Source of the DNA: Acidobacteriota bacterium | Lineage (GTDB): Bacteria > Acidobacteriota > JAAYUB01 > JAMOQF01 | DNA length: 52,274 bases | NCBI GenBank assembly: GCA_027064125.1 | Contig: JAMOQF010000083.1 | Span: 1-52,274 of the forward strand | Direction of reading: 5' to 3' | Part shown: positions 10,764-22,122 of the stretch, in pieces | Layout of the letters: every line of letters starts with the position of its first letter | Position numbering within the stretch: the first letter of the stretch is position 1 | The notes under the pieces: model-generated | The model's input: only the letters and a program-made list of their open reading frames with translations | What the model was told of the DNA's origin: nothing | Database searches by the model: none | Made by a program: the position numbers and the translations under genes

Positions 10764-11446
10764 TGCATATTGATGAAGTAAGGTTGGCAAAATTCATAAA
10801 TGGAGATGTAAACGAAGAAGAGTTTGAATTTATTCTGAACCATCTTGAGGAGTGTAAAGATTGTAGAAAAAAATATCAAGAACTTTTGGCTTTAAAAGCC
10901 ATTTCCTGGAAGGATAAAGAGGATATTAAATTTGTAAAGTGGAAACGGTTTTATCTTATAGCTGCTTCAGTTGTGATTTTTTTGACAGTGACACTTTTTT
11001 TGTCTTCAATTATTTTGAAAAATAAGTGGGGGAATAATTTTTTACTCTATATTGAAAAAAATTATTATCCATATGAGAAGAGTGGAGTGAGGGGAGAGGA
11101 TGATGATAATTTTAGGGATATTATGAATTTCTATGCTGAAGGAAAATTCGACATATTTGTTTCTAAAATGGAAAGGTATTTAAAGAAAAAGTTTGATGTT
11201 AGAGGTGCTTTTTATCTTGGCGTTGTTTACTATGTTAGAGGGAAATATGATTGTGCCGAGAAGTACCTGAAACTTGCTACAGAAAATTATTCTGTAAAAT
11301 TTTATCCTGAAAGATTCTGGTATCTTGCCAATACTTATATAAAAGAAAAGAAGTTTAAAGAAGCAGTTTCAATTTTAAAGGATTTATCTTCTTTTGAAAA
11401 TCCTTACAGAGAACGTGCGCAAAGATTGCTTAAATCCGTTGAATAA
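10763..11446 (+). CDS. Anti-sigma factor-like (ZAS/zf-HC2) membrane protein with TPR-like C-terminus
   Basis: HLEECKDCRKKY zinc motif, single TM (FYLIAASVVIFLTVTLFLSSIIL), helical TPR-like tail; overlaps the sigma gene. Confidence 0.75.
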   Translation: MHIDEVRLAKFINGDVNEEEFEFILNHLEECKDCRKKYQELLALKAISWKDKEDIKFVKWKRFYLIAASVVIFLTVTLFLSSIILKNKWGNNFLLYIEKNYYPYEKSGVRGEDDDNFRDIMNFYAEGKFDIFVSKMERYLKKKFDVRGAFYLGVVYYVRGKYDCAEKYLKLATENYSVKFYPERFWYLANTYIKEKKFKEAVSILKDLSSFENPYRERAQRLLKSVE

Positions 11447-11494
11447 ATTGAGTTTAACTGATAAACTAAATTGTAAATTTTTGTGGAGGGGAAA

Positions 11495-13453
11495 ATGTCC
11501 GTTCTTGATAGGATAAATTATCCTGAAGATTTAAGAAAATTAAGTATTAAAGAGTTGAATCAACTTGCAGGGGAAATAAGGGAAATGATGATCTCTGTTG
11601 TATCCGATAAGGGAGGTCACCTTGCCTCAAATCTTGGGGTGGTGGAACTTACAATAGCTTTGCACTATGTATTTAATGCCCCTACAGATAAGATTTTATT
11701 TGATGTATCACATCAATGTTATACCCACAAAATTCTTACAGGCAGAAAAAAATTATTTCCCACCCTTAGAACCTATGGAGGAATAAGTGGTTTTACAAAA
11801 ATAGATGAAAGTGAATATGATGCCTTTGATGCGGGACATGCAAACACTGCAATAAGTGCTTCTCTGGGATTTGCAGTGGGAAGAGATCTTAAGGGAGAAG
11901 ATTATAATGTGATAGCAGTGGTTGGGGATGGAGCATTAACCGGTGGTATGGCTTTTGAAGGATTAAACAATGCCGGTTATTTAAAGAAAAAATTGATAAT
12001 AGTTTTAAATGAAAATGAAATGTCCATATCACCAAATGTAGGTGCCTTCTCTGGATATCTAAAGAGAATTATAGAGGCTCAGTCCTATGTAAATTTAGCC
12101 AAGGATGTGGAAGGAATTTTGAAATCCATACCCGGTGTTGGAGAGAAAATTTTTAATAAAACAAGACAACTTGTAAATGCCTTTAAAGAAGTTGTTGTTC
12201 CGGGAAAGGTCTTTGAGGAACTTGGCTTTCGCTATTTTGGGAGAATAGATGGGCACAATATAAAATCCCTAATTGATACCTTTAATGAGGTAAAGAAAGA
12301 AAATGGTCCAGTTATAGTCCATGTTTTAACAAAAAAGGGAAAGGGATATAAACCTGCTGAAATGGAGCCTGACAGGTGGCACGGTACTTCTTCTTTTGAA
12401 ATTTCCACTGGAAAATCTCTAAAAAAATCTAAACTCCCAACTTATACCAAGGTTTTTTCAAAGACACTTGTAAAATTAGCCAAAAAGGATGATAAAATTG
12501 TGGCTATTACGGCTTCCATGCTTGACGGTACAGGTTTGAGCGAATTTAACAGGGAGTTTCCAGATAGGTGTTTTGATGTGGGTATTGCTGAACAACATGC
12601 CGTTACCTTTGCTGCTGGACTTGCAAGGAGTGGTTTTAAACCCGTTGTGGCAATATATTCCACATTTTTACAGAGGGCTTATGATCAGATTTTTCACGAT
12701 GTCTGTTTAATGAATTTACCGGTTGTCTTTTGTCTTGATAGGGCTGGTATTGTGGGAGATGATGGTCCCACCCACCATGGATTATATGATTTGACTTATT
12801 TGAGGGCGCTTCCCAACATGACGGTTATGGCCCCTTCAGATGATCTGGAGTTGGAACAGATGTTATATACTGCTCTCAGGATGGAATCCCCTGTTGCAAT
12901 AAGATATCCACGGGGGCAGGTTGAGGTGGCAAATAGATTGAGTGGGGAAAGTGTAAGTGAAATTCCAGTTGGTAGAGCGAAACTTGTTAAGGAGGGCAAG
13001 GACAATGTGGTGATAGTTGCCATTGGAAATATGGTTTATCCATCTGTGAGAGCCGCAAAAATACTTGAAAAAAAGGGAATTTCAGCAACTGTTGTCAATG
13101 CAAGATTTGTTAAGCCCATAGATAGAGAAATTTTGAATTTAGTTTTGCCTTATAAGTATTTAATTACAGTTGAGGAAAATACGCTCTGTGGTGGGTTTGG
13201 AAGTGCAGTTATGGAACTTATTTCAGATGAGAAAATAAAGGTTAAGGGTGTTTTGAGAATTGGCATACCTGATGCAATTGTTCCGCATGGATCTCAGGAA
13301 ATTTTAAGGGGAATTTATAAGTTGGATGCAGTGGGAATTAGCAACCAGACTTTGAAGTTTTTAGAGGATGTAGGATGGGAAAGAGGGAAAGAATCGACAA
13401 ACTACTTCTTGAAAGAGGATTTTCACCAACAAGAGAAAAGGCGAAAGGATTAA
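11495..13453 (+). CDS. dxs: 1-deoxy-D-xylulose-5-phosphate synthase
   Basis: DVSHQCYTHKILTGR, VVGDGALTGGMAFEGLNNAG, FDVGIAEQHAVTFAAG. Confidence 0.97.
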   Translation: MSVLDRINYPEDLRKLSIKELNQLAGEIREMMISVVSDKGGHLASNLGVVELTIALHYVFNAPTDKILFDVSHQCYTHKILTGRKKLFPTLRTYGGISGFTKIDESEYDAFDAGHANTAISASLGFAVGRDLKGEDYNVIAVVGDGALTGGMAFEGLNNAGYLKKKLIIVLNENEMSISPNVGAFSGYLKRIIEAQSYVNLAKDVEGILKSIPGVGEKIFNKTRQLVNAFKEVVVPGKVFEELGFRYFGRIDGHNIKSLIDTFNEVKKENGPVIVHVLTKKGKGYKPAEMEPDRWHGTSSFEISTGKSLKKSKLPTYTKVFSKTLVKLAKKDDKIVAITASMLDGTGLSEFNREFPDRCFDVGIAEQHAVTFAAGLARSGFKPVVAIYSTFLQRAYDQIFHDVCLMNLPVVFCLDRAGIVGDDGPTHHGLYDLTYLRALPNMTVMAPSDDLELEQMLYTALRMESPVAIRYPRGQVEVANRLSGESVSEIPVGRAKLVKEGKDNVVIVAIGNMVYPSVRAAKILEKKGISATVVNARFVKPIDREILNLVLPYKYLITVEENTLCGGFGSAVMELISDEKIKVKGVLRIGIPDAIVPHGSQEILRGIYKLDAVGISNQTLKFLEDVGWERGKESTNYFLKEDFHQQEKRRKD

Positions 13454-14133
13454 TCCTTTCCGGGGTTGTTTTTGTTGATGGTGTTCGTGTGGATAAGGCG
13501 GGTGCTCTTATTCCCATCGATTCAAAAATTGAAATAAAAAGCAAGAGTTTACCTTATGTTAGTAAGGGTGGATTGAAACTTGAAGAGGCCCTTTTAAGAT
13601 TTTCTGTAAATCCAAAAAATTATGTATGTCTTGATATTGGGGCATCTACCGGTGGATTTACAGATTGTCTTTTAAAGAATGGTGCCGGTAGGGTTTTTGC
13701 TGTTGACACGGGTAAGGGTCAACTTGATTATTCTCTCATTAGTGATGAAAGAGTGGTTTACTTTGAAAATTACAATGCAAGATATATAAGTTCAAAGGAT
13801 TTTCCGGAAGATGTGAAGTTTGACCTGGTGGTAATTGATGTTTCCTTTATTTCACAAAAGTTAATTTTAAAGCCTTTGGTACCTTTTTTAAGAGAGAAGG
13901 GAAAGGAGAGAACAGAGATTATATCACTGATTAAGCCTCAATTTGAAGCAGGTAGGAGGTTTGTGGGAAAGGGTGGAATTGTAAGGGATGAGGGTGTGGT
14001 AAAACAGGTTGAAAGTGAAATAATTGAGTTTGCAGAGGAAAATGGATTTAAATTTATTTCAAGTTTTTACTACAATAAAGAGGTTAAGAGAAAAAACACA
14101 GAGATTCTATCCTATTTTAAATTTGTGAGGTAA
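13375..14133 (+). CDS. tlyA: TlyA family rRNA methyltransferase/hemolysin-like protein
   Basis: S4 domain RIDKLLLERGFSPTREKAKGLILSG, then LDIGASTGGFTDCLL. Confidence 0.93.
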   Translation: MGKRERIDKLLLERGFSPTREKAKGLILSGVVFVDGVRVDKAGALIPIDSKIEIKSKSLPYVSKGGLKLEEALLRFSVNPKNYVCLDIGASTGGFTDCLLKNGAGRVFAVDTGKGQLDYSLISDERVVYFENYNARYISSKDFPEDVKFDLVVIDVSFISQKLILKPLVPFLREKGKERTEIISLIKPQFEAGRRFVGKGGIVRDEGVVKQVESEIIEFAEENGFKFISSFYYNKEVKRKNTEILSYFKFVR

Positions 14134-14134
14134 T

Positions 14135-14992
14135 ATGTTTGAAATAGTTGGAATTTATACAAAACCATTGAAGAAAAGATCCCCTGAAAAAATTTTTGAG
14201 TTATTGAGGTTTCTTGAGAAAAGAAGGGTAAAGTACTTTATAGATGAGCAGACATCCAGGAGTATAAAAAGTAAAAAAAATCTTGTTAAAGGAGAAGAAA
14301 TTCCTTCCCTTGTTGAACTGATAATTGTGCTTGGTGGAGATGGGACGATGCTTTCTGTTGCAAGAAAAGTTGGTAATAGAGATACTCCTGTAATAGGCAT
14401 AAATTTTGGGTATCTTGGTTTCTTGACCCAGATTAAACTTGAGAGAATGACAGAGGAATTGAAACGGGTGTTTGATGGTAATTTCAGATATGAAAATAGG
14501 ATGAGGCTTGAAGCGGAGGTACTTAAATCTGATGGAGAGATAAAAAGATTCACTGCTTTAAATGATGTTGTCATTAATAAAGGTACCCTTGCAAGGATTA
14601 TAGATTTTGAAACCTATGTGGATGGGGGCTTTTTAAGTTATTTCAGAGCAGATGGACTTATAATTTCAACGCCTACAGGTTCCACTGCGTATAACTTATC
14701 TTCCGGGGGACCAATAATTGTACCTGAGCATAAAAGTTTTATTTTAACTCCAATATGTCCCCACACTTTGACCAATAGACCTGTGGTCCTTTCTCCCAAT
14801 TCTTCAATAGAAGTGTTTCTTAAAAATGGTGAAAATGTGATGTTAACTGTGGATGGACAGGTTGGGGTTGCACTTTCAAGTGGTGATAAGATTAGGGTAA
14901 AGAAATCTCCCTATCCTTTAATTCTTGTGGTGCCCAATGATTTAAATTTTTTTGATGTTTTGAGAGAGAAACTGAAGTGGGGAGAGAGGTGA
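14135..14992 (+). CDS. nadK: NAD kinase
   Basis: VLGGDGTMLSVAR, GINFGYLGFLT, STPTGSTAYNLSSGGPI. Confidence 0.96.
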   Translation: MFEIVGIYTKPLKKRSPEKIFELLRFLEKRRVKYFIDEQTSRSIKSKKNLVKGEEIPSLVELIIVLGGDGTMLSVARKVGNRDTPVIGINFGYLGFLTQIKLERMTEELKRVFDGNFRYENRMRLEAEVLKSDGEIKRFTALNDVVINKGTLARIIDFETYVDGGFLSYFRADGLIISTPTGSTAYNLSSGGPIIVPEHKSFILTPICPHTLTNRPVVLSPNSSIEVFLKNGENVMLTVDGQVGVALSSGDKIRVKKSPYPLILVVPNDLNFFDVLREKLKWGER

Positions 14993-15003
14993 ATTTTTAA
15001 TGC

Positions 15004-15031
15004 TTGACAAAATTTTTAATCAATATATAAT
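15004..15031 (+). promoter_or_regulatory. Consensus sigma70-type promoter for tRNA-fMet
   Basis: TTGACA (15004-15009), 16-bp spacer, TATAAT (15026-15031), tRNA begins 15044. Confidence 0.85.
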
Positions 15032-15035
15032 CTAA

Positions 15036-17586
<2,551 letters not shown>

Positions 17587-17590
17587 TAAA

Positions 17591-18136
17591 ATGGTGGAAG
17601 AGAATTTAATTGAAAAATTAAAAAAGATAAAACTTGTTGTCCTGGATGTGGATGGTGTGCTCACAGATGGGTACATATCAATAAATTCTGATGGAAAAGA
17701 ATTTAAAAGGTTTTCAGTTTATGATGGACTTGCAATAAGGATTTGTCATGAATTTGGTATCCAATTCGCAATTATTTCGGGGAGGGTCAGTAAAATAACA
17801 CATCAGAGGGCGATGGAATTGGGGATAGATTTAATAAGGCAGGGAATAAAAGATAAGGGCGAAGAATTAAAAAAGGTGGTTGCACTACTGGGGGTCAATT
17901 TTGAAGAGGTTTTATATGTGGGAGATGACCTATATGATATTATTCCCATGAAAATTGCGGGGGTTTCGGCCACTGTGCAAAATGGGGTTAAAGAAGTTAA
18001 AGAGATTGCAAATATAATAAGTGAAAGAAAGGGAGGGGAAGGGGCCATAAGGGAAATTTTAGAAATGGTTTTAAAGGCTAAAGGGGTTTGGAGGGATGTG
18101 ATAAAAAAGTTTTCAAGTGAGAAAAATGTGGAATAG
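17591..18136 (+). CDS. kdsC: KDO-8-phosphate phosphatase (KdsC-like HAD)
   Basis: LVVLDVDGVLTDG, AIISGR, YVGDDLYD; follows kdsA. Confidence 0.93.
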   Translation: MVEENLIEKLKKIKLVVLDVDGVLTDGYISINSDGKEFKRFSVYDGLAIRICHEFGIQFAIISGRVSKITHQRAMELGIDLIRQGIKDKGEELKKVVALLGVNFEEVLYVGDDLYDIIPMKIAGVSATVQNGVKEVKEIANIISERKGGEGAIREILEMVLKAKGVWRDVIKKFSSEKNVE

Positions 18137-19475
18137 CATTTTAAGACACTTTCAACTATACCCCACAAGAACCGTATCCATTAGTTTCCTTTTAGTTTCC
18201 CTTCTTGGTGGAGGGTTACTACATCTTCCGATGAGTGTTAATGGGAATCCAATCTCATTTTTGGATGCATGGTTTACTTCCACAAGTGCACTTTGCGTGA
18301 CAGGTTTAATCGTTGTTGATACCGGAACAAAATTTACCCTTTTTGGTCAGGTGATTATTTTGTTCTTAATAGAACTTGGTGGGCTTGGGATAATGACCTT
18401 TTCTGCGATTTTTTTTACACTTTCTGGAAGAAGGCTTTCCCTATCTGAAAGGATGATAGTTGAAGGAACATTTCTACCAGATGTGGGTGCTCAAATTTAC
18501 TCCTTTGTTAAAATAATTCTCTTTTCAACTCTAATAATAGAGACGGTGGGGGCATTTTTGATATATATTTTTTCGCCAGGTAAAGGTGTGTTTTATTCAA
18601 TTTTTCATTCCATTTCTGCCTTTTGTAATGCCGGATTTTCTTTAAATAGGGATAGCTTTTCAGGGTATGTGGGAAATATCGGCGTAAATTTAACAATTAT
18701 GTCTTTGATAGTGCTTGGAGGAATAGGTTTTTTTCTCTATTATGAATTTTATAGAAAGTTCTATTTGAAAGAGGTGAGGAAATTTTCTCTCCATACCAAA
18801 ATGGTAATTTCCTTTACTACATTTTTAATATTTTTTGGTGGAATTGTATTTTTCTTGCTTGAAAGTGGAAATTCTCTTAAGGGGCTTGATTTAAAATCAA
18901 AAATTTTGGCCTCTCTGTTTCAGAGTGTGACTTCTCGTACAACAGGTTTTAACACTGTGGATATTGGCATTCTTACACCAGGAACGTTGCTCTTTTTGAT
19001 ATTTTTAATGTTTGTGGGTGCGTCGCCAGGTTCAACGGGAGGTGGAATAAAGACTACGACTCTGGGCGTTTTATATGCCATGGCAAAGAGTAAATTAAAG
19101 GGGAGGGAGGAGGTTGATCTATTTAAAACCACAATAAAAAGAAGATCAATTGCGAGGGCATTTTCTGTTATAACGATTTCAAGTTTAATAGTTTTTTTCA
19201 GTGTTTTTTTTATTCTCGTTGTAGAGTTTGGCTTTACTCCCTATAGAGATATCCACCATCATTTTATTGAAATCCTTTTTGAGGTTGTTTCGGCATTTGG
19301 AACTGTTGGACTTTCCACAGGGATAACTTCTACACTTCATCCCCTTTCCAGACTTATACTCATTATGGTTATGTTAACTGGAAGAGTTGGTCCCCTTACA
19401 ATAGCCCATGCTGTTGGAAGTAGGTATAGGAGAGGTAAATTTAGATATGCTGAAGAAAGTGTAATGATAGGTTAA
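18117..19475 (+). CDS. trkH: Trk-type potassium uptake membrane protein TrkH
   Basis: FTSTSALCVTGL, SISAFCNAGFS, SRTTGFNTVDI, SAFGTVGLSTG pore motifs. Confidence 0.92.
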   Translation: MRKMWNSILRHFQLYPTRTVSISFLLVSLLGGGLLHLPMSVNGNPISFLDAWFTSTSALCVTGLIVVDTGTKFTLFGQVIILFLIELGGLGIMTFSAIFFTLSGRRLSLSERMIVEGTFLPDVGAQIYSFVKIILFSTLIIETVGAFLIYIFSPGKGVFYSIFHSISAFCNAGFSLNRDSFSGYVGNIGVNLTIMSLIVLGGIGFFLYYEFYRKFYLKEVRKFSLHTKMVISFTTFLIFFGGIVFFLLESGNSLKGLDLKSKILASLFQSVTSRTTGFNTVDIGILTPGTLLFLIFLMFVGASPGSTGGGIKTTTLGVLYAMAKSKLKGREEVDLFKTTIKRRSIARAFSVITISSLIVFFSVFFILVVEFGFTPYRDIHHHFIEILFEVVSAFGTVGLSTGITSTLHPLSRLILIMVMLTGRVGPLTIAHAVGSRYRRGKFRYAEESVMIG

Positions 19476-19516
19476 AATAGTGATATAATAATCTTTAACC
19501 TTTAGAGGTCAGAAAA

Positions 19517-20962
19517 ATGGATGAGGATAAATATGTAAAACCTACCCTTGATTATACGGAACTAACAACAAGTTTGACTTCGAGTGTGGATTTTCCCCTT
19601 GCAAAGGTTTTAAGGGATTGGATAGATCAGATAACTAAGGATAAAAAAACCGATTTTTTATTTGAACTTGAGATGTGGGTAAATGGATTTGAGAGATTTT
19701 TTAAAATACAGAATTTACCCCTCTCTGATTATGAAAGACAAAACATATTGAGTAAGGATTTTTCAGGTGAACTTAAATTGGCTGGAGATGTTACCGCAAG
19801 AATGAGCCAGTTGTGTATAGAGTTGATTTCAAGGGAGAAACAGAACCTTTTAAATTTTGAAAGATATATTGAAAATGAGTTTAAGAATACAACTTTTCCC
19901 GATTATTTTCTCGAAAAGATACTTGAGGAACCCTCACCTGAAGACAGCATTACAATTCTTCTCGATTCTCTTTCTGATATGAGGGTGGTAATCAATGAGT
20001 TGTGCAGAAAGGAAAATATTTCCTATCAGGTTTTTACAAGTATTGGACATATAATAACCAGGGAGATAAAAAGGTGTAAGTATATTGACCTCTTGATAAC
20101 ATATAAATATAAGCCCCATTATGACAGGATCCAGAATAAAAAATTAAGTGCAATTGTAAAGGGTATAAAAGATGATGGTTTGAAACAAAGTGTAGCTAAG
20201 GCATTTCTTGAATTATTCAGGATGCTAAACTATTTAAAATATGTTGAAATTGCCTTAAAACTTGATAGGCCACTTAAGAATAGTTTGATGATTTTTTCTC
20301 TTATAAAGTCTGATCTCTTGATCTTAATGGATTATCTTGAGAGCAAGATCGTAAAGAATGACAAATATAGTGAACATATTAGAGAAAGTTTTGATGGTAC
20401 AATTTATGCAATGAGTATGGAACTCAAGAAGGTTTTCAATCATGAACTTGTGGGGGTTATTTATATGAAGCAGCCCCAGACAATTTATGCCAAGGTGGAA
20501 AATAGTCACGGACTTATAAGGGATTCTATTCAAAATTCAATAGTTCAAATAGCCCAAATTTTTGACAAAAATTTTGATGGGATTGAAATTTTTCAAAATC
20601 TTTCAAATAGATTGAAGGAATCTCTCAAGTTAAGAGAAGATTTAAAGTCATTAATCGCATTTATTAAAGAGTTCCAGAAGGATGTGGATAAAAAAGATGT
20701 TACTACACTTATAGAAAGGCTTGCTGAATTCAGGGATATCTCTCTTAAGTATTTAATGTATAGGGATTGGGATGATTTTGAAAGATTTATGGAAGAGGTG
20801 ATAATAACTTCAGGGTCATCCAGTTTAAAGGATGTACTCCACAGATTTGAAGTATACCTTGAGGCTCTGCTTGGTGAAGTTAATAAGAGGGCTGTTTTAC
20901 AAAATTATAAAGAAGAGAAATCCCCGGATGAAGGGGTTGATCTCCTTGATACTCAAGGATAA
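19517..20962 (+). CDS. Hypothetical protein, 481 aa, mostly helical, no recognised domain
   Basis: Long open frame, start after a plausible RBS (ttagaggtcag). Confidence 0.85.
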   Translation: MDEDKYVKPTLDYTELTTSLTSSVDFPLAKVLRDWIDQITKDKKTDFLFELEMWVNGFERFFKIQNLPLSDYERQNILSKDFSGELKLAGDVTARMSQLCIELISREKQNLLNFERYIENEFKNTTFPDYFLEKILEEPSPEDSITILLDSLSDMRVVINELCRKENISYQVFTSIGHIITREIKRCKYIDLLITYKYKPHYDRIQNKKLSAIVKGIKDDGLKQSVAKAFLELFRMLNYLKYVEIALKLDRPLKNSLMIFSLIKSDLLILMDYLESKIVKNDKYSEHIRESFDGTIYAMSMELKKVFNHELVGVIYMKQPQTIYAKVENSHGLIRDSIQNSIVQIAQIFDKNFDGIEIFQNLSNRLKESLKLREDLKSLIAFIKEFQKDVDKKDVTTLIERLAEFRDISLKYLMYRDWDDFERFMEEVIITSGSSSLKDVLHRFEVYLEALLGEVNKRAVLQNYKEEKSPDEGVDLLDTQG

Positions 20963-21098
20963 TACCTGTGTAAACTTTCATTAGCATTTGTCGAAATTTG
21001 GGGAAAAATTACCCACTTTTCCTTCCAATTAAATATCAGAAAATGGCATCTTATTTGCTTATAGTTTTTGTGAAAATTTTTGTGAAGGAGGTGATGAT

Positions 21099-21554
21099 AT
21101 GACAAGAATAACAAGGTATGATCCATTTATGAAATTGCAGAAAGAATTGGATAGGCTTTTTAGATTCCCATTTGATTTGCCAAATATTTTGGAAGGAGAA
21201 GGAGAGGAACTTGGAATTTCAGAATGGTATCCCAGAATGGATGTTGTAGAAAAAGATAAGGAAATCTTGATAAAGATGGATCTTCCTGGAATGGAGGAGA
21301 AGGACATTAATATTTCTGTAGAGGGAAACATTCTTACCATTTCCGGTGAGAGAAAGATGGAAAAGAAGGAGGAAAATGAAAACTACCACAGAGTTGAGAG
21401 ATTGTATGGAGAATTTTCAAGGAGTTTAACACTTCCAAACAGTGTGGATGTAAATAAAATAAACGCAAAATATAAAAATGGTGTACTTGAAGTGGTGTTG
21501 CCTAAAAAGGAAGAGGCGAAGCCAAAGAAAATAACCGTTAAGGTTGAAAAATAA
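21099..21554 (+). CDS. Small heat-shock protein Hsp20
   Basis: alpha-crystallin domain YPRMDVVEKDKEILIKMDLPGMEEKDINISVEGN, KNGVLEVVLPK; aaggaggtga RBS. Confidence 0.95.
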   Translation: MTRITRYDPFMKLQKELDRLFRFPFDLPNILEGEGEELGISEWYPRMDVVEKDKEILIKMDLPGMEEKDINISVEGNILTISGERKMEKKEENENYHRVERLYGEFSRSLTLPNSVDVNKINAKYKNGVLEVVLPKKEEAKPKKITVKVEK

Positions 21555-21578
21555 GGGGGGTATCCCCCTATTTTTTTT
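21551..21578 (+). terminator. Intrinsic terminator between hsp20 and grpE
   Basis: AAGGGGGGTATCCCCCTATTTTTTTT. Confidence 0.75.
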
Positions 21579-21597
21579 ATGTATAAGGAGATGATTT

Positions 21598-22107
21598 ATG
21601 AGTGAAAAACCTGAAAAGAAAAAAAAGGGAGTAACTAAGAAGGAGTTAGAGGAAAAAATAGAGTTGCTTGAGAAGAAATTACAGGAAAAGGAGAAAATGT
21701 ATCTACGTGCAATGGCGGATTACGACAATTTAAGGAAGAGGATGGATTCTGATGTAGAAAGTAGAGCTTTAAGAGAAAAGATGAAGATAATAAAGGATAT
21801 TTTAGCTGTAATTGATAGTTTTGAACATGCTATTTTACATCTTGAATCTATAGAGGGGTGTGATGAAGTTAAAGAAGGTGTGAAATCAATTTATGACCAG
21901 ATGCTTTCTCTTTTAAAGAAAAATGGTGTTGAGAAAATAGAGGTGAAAGAAGGGGACAAATTTGATCCATCCCATTCCGAGGCAGTGGGATTTAAAGAAG
22001 ATAACACACTTGAGGATGGATCTGTGGCAAAGGTTTTTCAATCTGGCTTTTTTATGGGGGGAAAACTTTTAAGACCTGCAAAGGTTTTGGTTGTAAAAAA
22101 TGAATAG
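21598..22107 (+). CDS. grpE: Nucleotide exchange factor GrpE
   Basis: RAMADYDNLRKRM, C-terminal PAKVLV. Confidence 0.95.
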   Translation: MSEKPEKKKKGVTKKELEEKIELLEKKLQEKEKMYLRAMADYDNLRKRMDSDVESRALREKMKIIKDILAVIDSFEHAILHLESIEGCDEVKEGVKSIYDQMLSLLKKNGVEKIEVKEGDKFDPSHSEAVGFKEDNTLEDGSVAKVFQSGFFMGGKLLRPAKVLVVKNE

Positions 22108-22122
22108 TATTTGGGAGGAAAT

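Noticed and set aside
14155-14574. 139-aa antisense ORF in nadK, and similar ones at 9683-10015, 17803-18168, 26735-27136, 50664-51140
   Set aside because: All are antisense to confidently identified genes with compositional bias typical of shadow ORFs.
21000-21023. Possible heat-shock operator (GGAAAA...TTTTCC inverted repeat) upstream of hsp20
   Set aside because: Short AT-rich inverted repeat with no match to CIRCE; expected by chance in this composition.
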